Shown here: piece by piece, positions 7,405 through 15,000 of the stretch
Layout: every line of letters starts with the position of its first letter
Numbering within the stretch: the first letter of the stretch is position 1
Assembly (NCBI RefSeq): GCF_021699055.1
Contig: NZ_SSXC01000046.1
Span: forward strand, 1-32,559
Direction of reading: 5' to 3'
Origin: Blastococcus sp. MG754426
Lineage (GTDB): Bacteria > Actinomycetota > Actinomycetes > Mycobacteriales > Geodermatophilaceae
DNA length: 32,559 bases
Made by a program: the position numbers and the translations under genes
Notes under the pieces: model-generated
The model's input: only the letters and a program-made list of their open reading frames with translations
Databases searched by the model: none
What the model was told of the DNA's origin: nothing

Positions 7405-10243
7405 GGCCGCCACGCGCGACGACGCGATCGCGGCCGCGCGCGAGCAGTTCGGGCCGCACGCCCGCGTCGTCGGGGTGCGCCGGGTCCGCTCGGGCGGCGT
7501 CCTGGGCTTCTTCGCCACCGAGCGCTACATCGCCGAGGTGGCGCCCGACCAGTTCGCGCGCCCCGGCGTCCCCTCGCCGTCGGCGGGCCCCGCCCAGGCC
7601 ACGCCCGTCGCCGCCTACGACTCCCCGCTGGCCGCCGCCGCCCCCGCGCGCGCCCGCACGACCGCGCCCGCCCGCAACGGCGCCGCCGCCTGGGCCGCGG
7701 AGGCCGCCCGGCCCGGAACCGCCGAGCCGGTGGCCCGGCGGGTTGCGCCCCGGTCGCCGGCCACGGACCCGGGGGCCGCGCCGTCCTGGTCGGCCGCTCC
7801 CGCCGCACCCCCCGCCCGGGACGACGAGCGGATCGACGAGCTGGCCGGTCTGCTGGGCGGCGCCGCACCCGCCGCGCCCACATCGGCCTACGGGCGGTCG
7901 ACGGCGGCCCGGGCCACCTTCCCCAAGGCGACGCGCGAGCCCGCGCACACCCCGCGTCCGCACGTCACCACCCCGGTCACGCCGGCGCAGAAGGCGGACG
8001 CCGACGCCGCCCCCTCGCCGTTCACCGCCGCGCTGGCCCGCATGGTCTCCGGTGACCGTGACGTGCGCCAGGCCGTCGACCACGCGCTGGCCCAGCCGGT
8101 GGAGGCCGTCCCGGCCGCGCCGGACCGCGACCCGCTCGCGGCCACGCCGGCATCCCGGCCGTCCCTGGCCGCGGCCATCCGTTCAGCAGATCCGTCGAAA
8201 CGGTCCCAGGCCGTGCAGCAGGAGGAGACCACGGTGAAGGACCAGGCCGCGGCGCCGCCCACCACGTCCACGAGCGGTGCCGAGGAGCTGCCCACGTGGG
8301 CGGCCACCCCGCGGGAGGCCACCGTGCCGGCGCCGTCCGCGCGCCAGGAGGAGATCGCCGAGGCGCTGCGCGACGCCCTGGCCCGGGGCCACTCCGACGA
8401 GGCGCTCGCCGGGATCCTGCGCAAGATGCTCGCCGGCGACTCCCCGCGCGAGGCGCTGGCCGAGCCGGTGCTCCCCGCCGCGGTGTTCGACGAGCCGGTG
8501 GCCCCGGTCGCGGTCCTCGACGAGCCGGTCGCGGTCTCCGACGAACCGGCCGCCCCGCCCGCGGTCCTCGACGAGCCGGTCGTCGTCGCCGATCCGCTCC
8601 GCGAGGAGCCCCCGGCCGGCCTGACCGCCGACCCCCTCTTCGCCCCCGTCGCCGCGCAGCCCCTGACGCCGGCTCCCCGGGCTGCCGAGCCGGTCGTCGG
8701 GACGTCCTCCTTGCTGTTCGGCGCCCCTGCCGCTCCGGCCCCCGCGCCGGCACCCGACCTGGCATGGTGGGGCAGCACCGCCGGCGGCTCCACGCTGTGG
8801 GGCGACCCCGTGCCCGCTGCCCCGGCCGCCGACGACGCGCCCATCTGGACCGACGTGCTGCTCGCCGCTCCGCAGCCGGTCGCCGACGCCGCGCCGGCGC
8901 AGGAGTTGCCGGCCGTCGAGGCGGTGACCGTGGAGCCCGTCGCGGAGGTGGCGGTCATGGAATGGCCGGCCGCCGAGGAGCCGGTCGCGGTCGAGCCGTC
9001 CTCCGACCCGTCCGCGGTCACCGAGGCGGTGGCCACGGAGCCGGTGGTGGCCGGGCCCGTCGTCGAGGACCCGGCGGTCGGGGACGTGGTGGCGGCTGCG
9101 GTCGAGGAGGGCGCCGTCGAGGAGGTCGCTGCCGAGGAGGCCGGCACGGCGCTCGCCGCGGACCTGGCCGAGGCCGCCCCGCTGCTCGCCCGGACCGCCA
9201 GCGACCCGGCTCCGCTGGGCATGTCCCTGGACGCCACCACCGTCATGCCGCGGGTCTCCCTGCTGCCCCCGCTGGCGGGTGCGCGGGGTCGCGGCCTGCC
9301 GCCCGTCCCCCCGTCGTCGGGGCGCCCGCTGGTCCCGCCGTCGCGGCCGGGGTCCTCCGCTCCGCGCGACGAGGTCGCCCCGGTGGCCGAGGAGGCGGGC
9401 AAGACCACCCCCGCGGCGCGGGCGCCCCGCAGCCTGGCGACCGTCACCCGCCTGCCCGTGGCCCCGCTCATGGCCGGCGACGACCACCCGGGGATGCCCG
9501 AGCTCGAGGACGACACCGACGTCCCGGCCGCACCGGCGCCCACCCCGCGGACCGCCGCGGTCCCGGCCACGGCGCACGAGGTCGTCGCCCGGCTGGGCGA
9601 GCTCGGCGTGCCGCGTGAGCTGCTCGGGGACGACGTCGTGGACCGCATCGAGGCCGACGGCACCTACGCGGCGCTCACCCGGGCGCTGACCGAGCGGCTG
9701 CCCGAGGCACCCCGGCTACCCACCGGCGCCGGCGAGGTGCTGCTCGTGGTCGGCCCGGGTGTGGAGACCCTCCGCGCCGCCCGGGCGCTGGCCGCCTCCC
9801 TGCGGCTGGACCCCGACCGGGTGCAGTGGGCGACGCGCGGTGATCTCGCAGGCCTGGCCCCCAAGGGCAGCCGGATGACCACGATCGACGCCGCCATCGA
9901 CCGGCGGCAGGAGGCGGCCGACGCCGGCACGCTGACCATCGTCGCCGTCGACGTCCCGCTGCGCAGCGACGTGTACTGGATGTCGCAGATGCTGGCGATC
10001 TGGTCGCCGGTGGCGGTGTGGGCCGTCGTGGAGGCGACCCGCAAGCCCGAGGACCTCGAGCTCTGGCTGGACGGGCTGGCCCGCGTCGACGCCCTCGTCG
10101 TCCAGGACACCGACCTCAGCGCCGACCCGGCCGCCGTGCTGCAGCGGCTGACCGTGCCCGTGGCCCTCCTCGACGGCGTCCGCGCGACCCCGCACCGCTG
10201 GGCCTCGCTGCTCTGCGAGCGCCTGGACAGCCCGCAGGCATGA
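7385..10243 (+). CDS. flhF: FlhF-like protein with degenerate GTPase domain and very long linker
   Basis: FlhF is an SRP-family GTPase that places polar flagella, and its gene usually follows flhA, as here. The N-terminus (residues 1-60: SVEAATRDDAIAAAREQFGP, then GGVLGFFATERYIAEV) matches FlhF. A Pro/Ala/Glu/Val-rich linker of about 660 residues follows, with repeated LDEPV units near residues 368-400. The C-terminal domain (about 725-952) has the SRP-like alternation of strands and helices. However, where GxTGVGKTT is expected it reads GPGVET (residues 790-795): the Gly-Lys pair is missing. The DTAGR region is replaced by AVDVPLRSD (about 852) and the TKLD region by VQDTD. It probably cannot hydrolyse GTP. 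GTG at 7385 has GGGAG upstream. At 952 residues it is about twice the usual FlhF length. Confidence 0.8.
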   Translation: MPLRSVEAATRDDAIAAAREQFGPHARVVGVRRVRSGGVLGFFATERYIAEVAPDQFARPGVPSPSAGPAQATPVAAYDSPLAAAAPARARTTAPARNGAAAWAAEAARPGTAEPVARRVAPRSPATDPGAAPSWSAAPAAPPARDDERIDELAGLLGGAAPAAPTSAYGRSTAARATFPKATREPAHTPRPHVTTPVTPAQKADADAAPSPFTAALARMVSGDRDVRQAVDHALAQPVEAVPAAPDRDPLAATPASRPSLAAAIRSADPSKRSQAVQQEETTVKDQAAAPPTTSTSGAEELPTWAATPREATVPAPSARQEEIAEALRDALARGHSDEALAGILRKMLAGDSPREALAEPVLPAAVFDEPVAPVAVLDEPVAVSDEPAAPPAVLDEPVVVADPLREEPPAGLTADPLFAPVAAQPLTPAPRAAEPVVGTSSLLFGAPAAPAPAPAPDLAWWGSTAGGSTLWGDPVPAAPAADDAPIWTDVLLAAPQPVADAAPAQELPAVEAVTVEPVAEVAVMEWPAAEEPVAVEPSSDPSAVTEAVATEPVVAGPVVEDPAVGDVVAAAVEEGAVEEVAAEEAGTALAADLAEAAPLLARTASDPAPLGMSLDATTVMPRVSLLPPLAGARGRGLPPVPPSSGRPLVPPSRPGSSAPRDEVAPVAEEAGKTTPAARAPRSLATVTRLPVAPLMAGDDHPGMPELEDDTDVPAAPAPTPRTAAVPATAHEVVARLGELGVPRELLGDDVVDRIEADGTYAALTRALTERLPEAPRLPTGAGEVLLVVGPGVETLRAARALAASLRLDPDRVQWATRGDLAGLAPKGSRMTTIDAAIDRRQEAADAGTLTIVAVDVPLRSDVYWMSQMLAIWSPVAVWAVVEATRKPEDLELWLDGLARVDALVVQDTDLSADPAAVLQRLTVPVALLDGVRATPHRWASLLCERLDSPQA

Positions 10244-10488
10244 GCCCGTTCCGCTGGGACGTCCTGCTCGTCGGGTTCGTGCTGGCCGTGCCCGTGCTCG
10301 CGCTCGGGTTGCGCGGGGACTTCACCACCGAGGAGGTGGTGGGCCGGCTGCCGTGGTGCCTGCTCGCCGGCTGGGTCGTGGTGGCGCTGGTGCGGGCGGT
10401 CGCGGCACCGCCGAAACCCGCACCCAAGGGCCGGCGCCGCCGCCCGGCGGCCACCGCGGGCGCTCCGGTCGACGAGGACGCCGCCTAG
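10240..10488 (+). CDS. Small two-helix membrane protein coupled to flhF-like gene
   Basis: This 82-residue protein starts at an ATG that overlaps the stop of the flhF-like gene (ATGA). It has two probable membrane segments (about residues 7-24, LLVGFVLAVPVLALGLRG, and 38-54, LPWCLLAGWVVVALVRAV). A basic and Pro-rich C-terminal tail (PPKPAPKGRRRRPAAT) ends in acidic residues. I do not recognise a family. Coupled translation at the end of the flagellar operon suggests a role linked to the FlhF-like protein or the export apparatus, but nothing in the sequence proves it. Confidence 0.75.
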   Translation: MSPFRWDVLLVGFVLAVPVLALGLRGDFTTEEVVGRLPWCLLAGWVVVALVRAVAAPPKPAPKGRRRRPAATAGAPVDEDAA

Positions 10489-10499
10489 ACCGGAGCGGG

Positions 10500-10995
10500 C
10501 CCCGCCCCGGGTTTCCCTCGCGCTCTCGCTGCCGCACGAGGTGGCCGTGGTCGCCCTGGACGCGGCGCTGCCCGGAGGGCTGGTGCGGTGCGCGCCCGGC
10601 TCTTCGACGTCTCCGGGCGCCCCGGAGCCCGGCACGCGACGCGCGTGGTCGCCGCTGCCGACGGGCGCAGCGAGAGCGTGGGCGAGAGCCGCAGCCGGGT
10701 GATCCTGCAGCGCGATGCGGCTGGGGCCTCCGGCGCTGCAGCACGAGATCGGGTCGGCCGGCGGTGGCCTCGTGGCCCGGACCGGCAGCGCGTGGGAGGA
10801 CGTCCGGCTGGTGGACGAGTTCGACGGCCGGGTGACGTACGGGCGGCTGCTGCGCCCGGGGCAGGACCCGACGATGCGGTGTTCGCCGAGAAGCGCCGGG
10901 AGGACGCCGCCCGCGACGAGGGTGGGTGTGGGCCGAGCTCGCCGTGCCCCACCGGCTCGCGGCCAGGTCCGGCGCGCGCCGGCGCACGCCGGCGG
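10500..10995 (+). pseudogene. Frameshifted remnant of an AbiEi/DUF559-type protein
   Basis: No intact frame crosses this stretch, yet pieces of one recognisable actinobacterial protein appear in order in shifting + frames. These are LPHEVAVVALDAALPGGLV (10529-10585, frame 2), GRPGARHATRVVAAADGRSE and GESRSRVILQRD (10588-10713, frame 1), PPALQHEIG...VDEFDGRVTYGRLLRPGQDP (10727-10870, frame 2), DDAVFAEKRREDAARDEG (10870-10923, frame 1) and VWAELAVPHRLAAR (10926-10967, frame 3). They match the C-terminal half of the large family often annotated as AbiEi-like antitoxin or DUF559 (endonuclease-fold) proteins. At least four frameshifts and the missing N-terminal half show decay. Family assignment is from memory of such proteins. 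Confidence 0.72.
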
Positions 10996-11034
10996 TGAGC
11001 CGCCCCGGCAGCCCGTTCCCAGCCCACGCCGGGC

Positions 11035-11108
11035 CCCCTCCCGGGGTGTTCCTCGCCGACCCGCCGTCCTGCACGACCGGCAGGGCGGGAGGAACGCCCC
11101 GGGAGTGG
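11035..11108 (-). terminator. Long hairpin terminator of phoH
   Basis: Bases 11035-11054 pair with 11089-11108 at 18 of 20 positions. The 34-base interior contains a further GC-rich stem. The structure begins six bases beyond the phoH stop on the - strand, the expected place for a terminator. It also faces the decayed gene, so it may stop read-through from both sides. Confidence 0.7.
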
Positions 11109-11113
11109 CGCGA

Positions 11114-12406
11114 TCAGAGCGGCAGGTCCTCGAGCATCTCGGTCACCAGCGCGGCGATCGGCGAGCGCTCGGACCGGGTGAGCGTCACGTGGGCGAACAG
11201 CACGTGCCCCTTCAGCTTCTCGATGACCGCGGTGACCCCGTCGTGCCGGCCGACGCGCAGGTTGTCGCGCTGGGCGACGTCGTGGGTGAGCACCACGCGC
11301 GAGTTGCTGCCCAGCCGGGAGAGCACGGTGAGCAGCACGCCGCGCTCCAGCGACTGCGCCTCGTCGACGATCACGAACGAGTCGTGCAGCGAGCGCCCGC
11401 GGATGTGCGTCAGCGGCAGCACCTCGATGAGGTCGCGGGCGGCGATCTCGTCGAGCACCTCCTTCGACACCAGCGCGCCCAGGGTGTCGTAGACGGCCTG
11501 CGCCCAGGGCGACATCTTCTCGCCCTCGCTGCCGGGCAGGTACCCGAGCTCCTGCCCGCCGACGGCGTACAGCGGCCGGAAGATGACCACCTTCTTGTGC
11601 GCCCGCCGCTCCATCACCGACTCCAGCCCCGCGCACAGGGCCAGCGCCGACTTGCCGGTGCCTGCGCGCCCGCCGAGGGACACGATGCCGATCTCGGGGT
11701 CCAGCAGCAGGTCCAGCGCGACCCGCTGCTCGGCCGAGCGGCCGTGCAGCCCGAAGGCCTCCCGGTCGCCGCGCACCAGGCGCACCTTCTTGTCGGGCAG
11801 CACCCGGCCCAGCGCCGAGCCGCGGGAGGACAGCAGGACCAGCCCGGTGTGGGTGGGCAGCTCCGCCGCCGCCGGCAGGAACGCCTCCCCGGTCCCGTAG
11901 AGCTCGTCGAGCTCGGGATCGTCGAGGGAGAGCTCGGTCATCCCCGTCCAGCCGGCGTCCACGGCGTCCAGCACGCGGTACTCGTCGGTCTCCAGACCGA
12001 CCGCCGCCGCCTTGACCCGCAGCGGGACGTCCTTGGTGACCAGGCAGACGTCCCGCCCCTCGGCGCGCAGGTTGAGCGCGACCACCATGATCCGGCTGTC
12101 GTTGCTGTCGTTGCGGAAGCCGGCCGGCAGCACCGACGGGTCGCTGTGGTTCAGCTCGACGTGCAGGGTGCCACCGCCCTCCCCCACCGGGACCGGCGCG
12201 TCCAGCCGGCCGTGGGCGACCCGGAGGTCGTCGAGGATGCGCAGCGTCTGACGGGCGAACCAGCCCAGCTCGGGGTGGTTGCGCTTGTCCTCCAGCTCCC
12301 CGATGACGACGAGCGGCAGCACCACGTCGGCGTCGCCGAAGCGCAGCAGCGCCCCGGGGTCGGAGAGCAGGACGGAGGTGTCGAGGACGAAGGTGCGGCG
12401 AGTCAT
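11114..12406 (-). CDS. phoH: PIN-domain PhoH-family ATPase (PhoH2 type)
   Basis: The 430-residue protein joins an N-terminal PIN ribonuclease domain to a C-terminal PhoH ATPase/helicase domain, the layout of mycobacterial PhoH2. The PIN acidic residues are visible: Asp9 (VLDTSVLL), Glu37 ([12 protein letters not shown]), Asp103 ([10 protein letters not shown]) and Asp126 (LVTKDVPLR). The PhoH part shows Walker A GRAGTGKS (Lys252) and Walker B VIVDEAQ (Asp348-Glu349). The start is the ATG at 12406, with GGGAG ten bases upstream; a GTG lies just before it in frame. The frame stays open upstream as far as a GTG at about 12568, so a 54-57-residue extension cannot be fully excluded. Expected role: RNA unwinding and cleavage. 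Confidence 0.93.
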   Translation of the reverse strand: MTRRTFVLDTSVLLSDPGALLRFGDADVVLPLVVIGELEDKRNHPELGWFARQTLRILDDLRVAHGRLDAPVPVGEGGGTLHVELNHSDPSVLPAGFRNDSNDSRIMVVALNLRAEGRDVCLVTKDVPLRVKAAAVGLETDEYRVLDAVDAGWTGMTELSLDDPELDELYGTGEAFLPAAAELPTHTGLVLLSSRGSALGRVLPDKKVRLVRGDREAFGLHGRSAEQRVALDLLLDPEIGIVSLGGRAGTGKSALALCAGLESVMERRAHKKVVIFRPLYAVGGQELGYLPGSEGEKMSPWAQAVYDTLGALVSKEVLDEIAARDLIEVLPLTHIRGRSLHDSFVIVDEAQSLERGVLLTVLSRLGSNSRVVLTHDVAQRDNLRVGRHDGVTAVIEKLKGHVLFAHVTLTRSERSPIAALVTEMLEDLPL

Positions 12407-12430
12407 CACGAGTCGGCTCCCGTGGGGCGG

Positions 12431-12448
12431 CGCCACGCAGGCGTGGCG
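12431..12448 (-). promoter_or_regulatory. Hairpin/palindrome in phoH leader
   Basis: CGCCACGC and GCGTGGCG form a perfect 8-bp inverted repeat with a 2-base centre. It lies 24 bases upstream of the phoH ATG, just outside the ribosome-binding site. It could be an operator or an mRNA hairpin near the start. Confidence 0.45.
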
Positions 12449-12573
12449 GACCCCTGCTCGAAGGTGACCGGGCCCCGGCGCAGGGGCCGGGCACCGGCCC
12501 CCCTGGACGACGAACGCAGTCGCACCAACCGGGCCTCCCGTGGACGCCGAGGGCAGCTCGACGTCCACTGCCG

Positions 12574-12579
12574 ACGCTA
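12574..12579 (-). promoter_or_regulatory. Candidate -10 element of phoH
   Basis: On the - strand this reads TAGCGT, matching the actinobacterial TANNNT -10 pattern, and implies a leader of about 160 bases. A GTG in the PhoH frame follows after five bases. No good -35 was found at 16-18 bases. Confidence 0.3.
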
Positions 12580-12693
12580 GGCCCGACCACCGACAGGAGC
12601 GCGCCCGCGCCGCACCCCGCAACCTGAAGTTCACCCGACGGGGTACCGCCGGCCACACCTGCCCCAGCGGGTGGCACGCACCCCGTGCCGGGA

Positions 12694-12719
12694 CCCCGGC
12701 GCGACCGCGGGCGCCGGGG
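12694..12719 (-). terminator. Terminator of the ABC operon
   Basis: CCCCGGCGC (12694-12702) and GCGCCGGGG (12711-12719) form a perfect 9-bp stem with an 8-base loop, 17 bases after the permease stop on the - strand. A second stem (GGCACG/CGTGCC, 12673-12689) follows directly. Confidence 0.6.
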
Positions 12720-12736
12720 GGCTCGGGGGCGCTCCG

Positions 12737-13495
12737 TCAGCTGGACTCGCGGCGGAACCGGCGCACGCCGAACATCCAGCCGAGCACCGCCAGCAGCACG
12801 GTCAGGGCGACGCCCCACCACGCGGTCGCGGTGCCGTAGCCGCCGATGAAGAACTCGCGCGCCGCCTCGACGACGTGCTTGAACGGGTTCACGTCGCTGA
12901 GGGTCTGCAGCCAGCCCGGGGCCAGCGTCATCGGCAGCAGGATCCCCGAGAGGAGCACGACGGGGAACACCACCGCGTTGAGCAGCGGCGCGAACGCATC
13001 CTCGCTCTTGAGCGTCAGCGCGAGGGCGTAGGAGACGGCAGCGAGCGCCGCTCCCAGCAACGCGACGACGAGCAGGGTCAGCGCCACCCCCACCACCGGT
13101 GCCCGCAGCCCCAGGGGCACCGCGACCAGCACCAGCAGGACTCCCTGGGTGAGCAGCACGACGACGTCGCGGAGCACCCGGCCCAGCAGCAGCGCCGTGC
13201 GGCTGGCCGGGGTGACCCGCTGGCTCTCGATGACGCCGGCCCGCCACTCGGCGATGAGCCCGAAGCCGACGAACAGCGCGCCGAACATGCCAAGCTGCAC
13301 GAGGATGCCGGGCACGAAGATCTGGTAGGCATCACCCGGGCCCAGCTGCTCGGCGAGCGGTTCGAGCAGCGGCCCGAACAGCACGATGTAGAGGATCGGC
13401 TGCATCAGGCTGATCACGAGCCAGGCCGGGTTGCGCAGCGACATGCGCATCGCGCGCGAGAAGACGGTGCCGGTGTCGCGCAGCAGGGTCCTCAT
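12737..13495 (-). CDS. ABC-2 type transporter permease (DrrB-like)
   Basis: This 252-residue membrane protein is the partner of the ATPase encoded just upstream, whose stop overlaps its ATG by four bases. It has about six membrane segments: for example WLVISLMQPILYIVLFGPLL near the N-terminus, GILVQLGMFGALFVGFGLIA, and LLNAVVFPVVLLSGILLPMT. The ABC2-family loop NPFKHVVEAAREFFIGGYG precedes the last helix. The pattern is that of DrrB-type exporters of drugs or lipids. The substrate is unknown. Location in an operon with a prenyl synthase hints at a lipid or envelope compound, but that is only context. Confidence 0.93.
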   Translation of the reverse strand: MRTLLRDTGTVFSRAMRMSLRNPAWLVISLMQPILYIVLFGPLLEPLAEQLGPGDAYQIFVPGILVQLGMFGALFVGFGLIAEWRAGVIESQRVTPASRTALLLGRVLRDVVVLLTQGVLLVLVAVPLGLRAPVVGVALTLLVVALLGAALAAVSYALALTLKSEDAFAPLLNAVVFPVVLLSGILLPMTLAPGWLQTLSDVNPFKHVVEAAREFFIGGYGTATAWWGVALTVLLAVLGWMFGVRRFRRESS

Positions 13496-14505
13496 CGCGC
13501 CGCCACCGCCCCGGCCGCGGCCGGCGCGGCCCCGGACTCGCGCAGCGACCGGCCCGTCAGGCCGAGGAAGACGTCGTCCAGGCTGGGCCGGCGGCTCTCG
13601 ATCCCGCTGACGGTGACGCCGGCGGCGTCCAGCGCGCGCACCAGCTCCACCAGCGCGCTGCCGCCGTGCGGCACCCGGCCCACGACCCGGTCGGCGAGCA
13701 GCTGCGGCGGCTCGGCTCCCGGCAGCGCCCCGACCAGGCGGGCCACCTCGCCGAGCTGGTCGGGCCGCTCCGCCGTCACGGTCAGCACGTCCCCGCCCAC
13801 CTGGGACTTCAACTGGTCGGGGGTGCCCTCGGCGACGATCGCGCCGTGGTCGATGACCATGATCCGGTCGCAGAGGGCATCGGCCTCGTCGAGGTAGTGG
13901 GTGGTGAGGAAGACCGTGGTGCCGCGGTCCTCGCGCAGGCCGCGGATGTGCTCCCACAGGTTCGCCCGCGCCTGCGGGTCCAGGCCGGTGGTCGGCTCGT
14001 CCAGGAAGACCAGCTCGGGCACGTGGATCAGGCCCACCGCGATGTCCAGCCGGCGGCGCTGGCCCCCCGACATGGCCTTGGGCTGGCGCTCCCAGAGCCC
14101 GTCGAGGTCGAGCTCGGCGAACAGCTGCCGGCCGCGCTCGGTGGCCTCGGCGGTGCTCATGCCGTAGAGCCGGGCGTGGTCGACCACCTCCTCGCCCGCC
14201 CGCGCCTCCGGGGCCGTGGCGCCGCTCTGCGAGACGTAGCCGATGCGACGGCGCACCCCGACCGGGTCGGTCCGCAGGTCGCAGCCGGCCACCGTGGCCG
14301 TCCCCGCGGTGGGCTCGAGCAGCGTCGTCAGCATCCGCAGCGTCGTCGTCTTGCCCGCGCCGTTCGGCCCGAGGAAGCCGACGATCTCACCGGGCGCGAC
14401 GTCGAGGTCGACCCCGACGACGGCGTGGACCTCCTGCTTCCGCTTGCGGAAGGTGCGGGCGAGACCGCGGGCGTGGATCACGCGCGACAGCATCCACCGG
14501 TCCAC
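13492..14505 (-). CDS. ABC transporter ATP-binding protein (DrrA-like)
   Basis: The 337-residue ATPase has all nucleotide-binding motifs: Walker A GPNGAGKTTTL, Q-loop YVSQSG, signature SGGQRRRLDIA, Walker B LVFLDEPTTGLD and H-loop LTTHYLDEAD. The C-terminal extension of about 100 residues ending in a RRPSLDDVFLGLTGRSL block is typical of DrrA-type daunorubicin-resistance ATPases. The start is the GTG at 14505 or, 12 bases later, the ATG at 14493; neither has a strong ribosome-binding site. It pairs with the permease that overlaps its 3' end. The repeat-tailed membrane protein gene ends 45 bases upstream. Confidence 0.94.
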   Translation of the reverse strand: MDRWMLSRVIHARGLARTFRKRKQEVHAVVGVDLDVAPGEIVGFLGPNGAGKTTTLRMLTTLLEPTAGTATVAGCDLRTDPVGVRRRIGYVSQSGATAPEARAGEEVVDHARLYGMSTAEATERGRQLFAELDLDGLWERQPKAMSGGQRRRLDIAVGLIHVPELVFLDEPTTGLDPQARANLWEHIRGLREDRGTTVFLTTHYLDEADALCDRIMVIDHGAIVAEGTPDQLKSQVGGDVLTVTAERPDQLGEVARLVGALPGAEPPQLLADRVVGRVPHGGSALVELVRALDAAGVTVSGIESRRPSLDDVFLGLTGRSLRESGAAPAAAGAVAAR

Positions 14506-14550
14506 CGACGAGCTTCCACCGGTTTCGCCGAGGGCGTCACCTCCGGCCGG

Positions 14551-14997
14551 TCACCAGCGGGCGTCGGGCCCGTCGGAGCGCCGGCGCACCGCCGGGCGCT
14601 CGACGGTGTCGGTGCGCTCCGACGGCGGCGGCCACCGGTGCGGCTCCCCGTGGGCCCGGCGTCCGTCGGCGGACCACCCCTCGTCGTGCCAGCGCTCGTC
14701 GTCGTGCCAGCGCTCGTCCGCCCGGCCGTCGTCGGTCCGCCCGTCGTCCTCCCACGCGTCGTCCTCCCACGCGTCGTCCTCCCACGCGTCGTCCGCCACC
14801 CGGCGTCGTCCCCCCCGGACCCGCGCCGCGCGGCGGGGTCGCAGCGCCACCAGCGCCCACACCACCGGGACGAGCAGCACCGGCCACTGCACCCCCGGGT
14901 CGCCGAACCGGACGAGCGCCAGCACGAGGAGCAGGGCCAGCCAGCCCGCGGTCCAGAGTCCGAGGAACCGGGCCTGCGCCGGGGTGCGGGCGGCCAC
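14551..14997 (-). CDS. Membrane protein with acidic, Trp-rich repeat tail
   Basis: This 148-residue protein has two probable membrane segments (about residues 12-28, LGLWTAGWLALLLVLALV, and 36-53, VQWPVLLVPVVWALVAL). A basic stretch follows, then a hydrophilic tail with tandem repeats: DDAWE three times and DERWHD twice. I do not recognise a family. The GTG at 14997 lies three bases after the DUF885 stop, so it belongs to the prenyltransferase-DUF885-ABC operon. Exact DNA repeats suggest the tail length can vary between strains. Confidence 0.75.
   Translation of the reverse strand: MAARTPAQARFLGLWTAGWLALLLVLALVRFGDPGVQWPVLLVPVVWALVALRPRRAARVRGGRRRVADDAWEDDAWEDDAWEDDGRTDDGRADERWHDDERWHDEGWSADGRRAHGEPHRWPPPSERTDTVERPAVRRRSDGPDARW
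14683..14718. repeat. 18-bp tandem repeat, two copies
   Basis: GTCGTGCCAGCGCTCGTC occurs at 14683-14700 and again at 14701-14718. On the - strand it encodes the repeated DERWHD unit in the tail of the membrane protein. Confidence 0.95.
14743..14787. repeat. 15-bp tandem repeat, three copies
   Basis: GTCGTCCTCCCACGC is repeated exactly three times in 14743-14787. It encodes three DDAWE-type units on the - strand. Perfect identity of the copies, including third positions, points to recent slippage. Confidence 0.95.
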
Positions 14998-15000
14998 GGG

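Larger units (their letters stand above)
12407..12736 (-). other. Non-coding gap: phoH leader and ABC-operon terminator
   Basis: This 330-base gap separates phoH from the upstream ABC permease, both on the - strand. The half nearest phoH is its probable leader, with the hairpin at 12431-12448 and a candidate -10 at 12574-12579. The half nearest the permease holds hairpins at 12673-12689 and 12694-12719. Mycobacterial phoH2 is preceded by a small overlapping gene, phoAT. No convincing counterpart was seen here in any - strand frame, although the PhoH frame itself stays open for much of the gap. Confidence 0.6.

Noticed and set aside
3203-9663. Very long open frames antisense to flhB, flhA and the flhF-like gene
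   Set aside because: They have the His/Arg/Gly/Ala-rich composition of GC-rich shadow frames and no recognisable domain, while the + strand frames encode conserved flagellar proteins.
10485-13247. 920-codon - strand open frame across the decayed gene, phoH and the permease
   Set aside because: It runs out of frame through two well-supported genes and shows only low-complexity GC-rich peptide.
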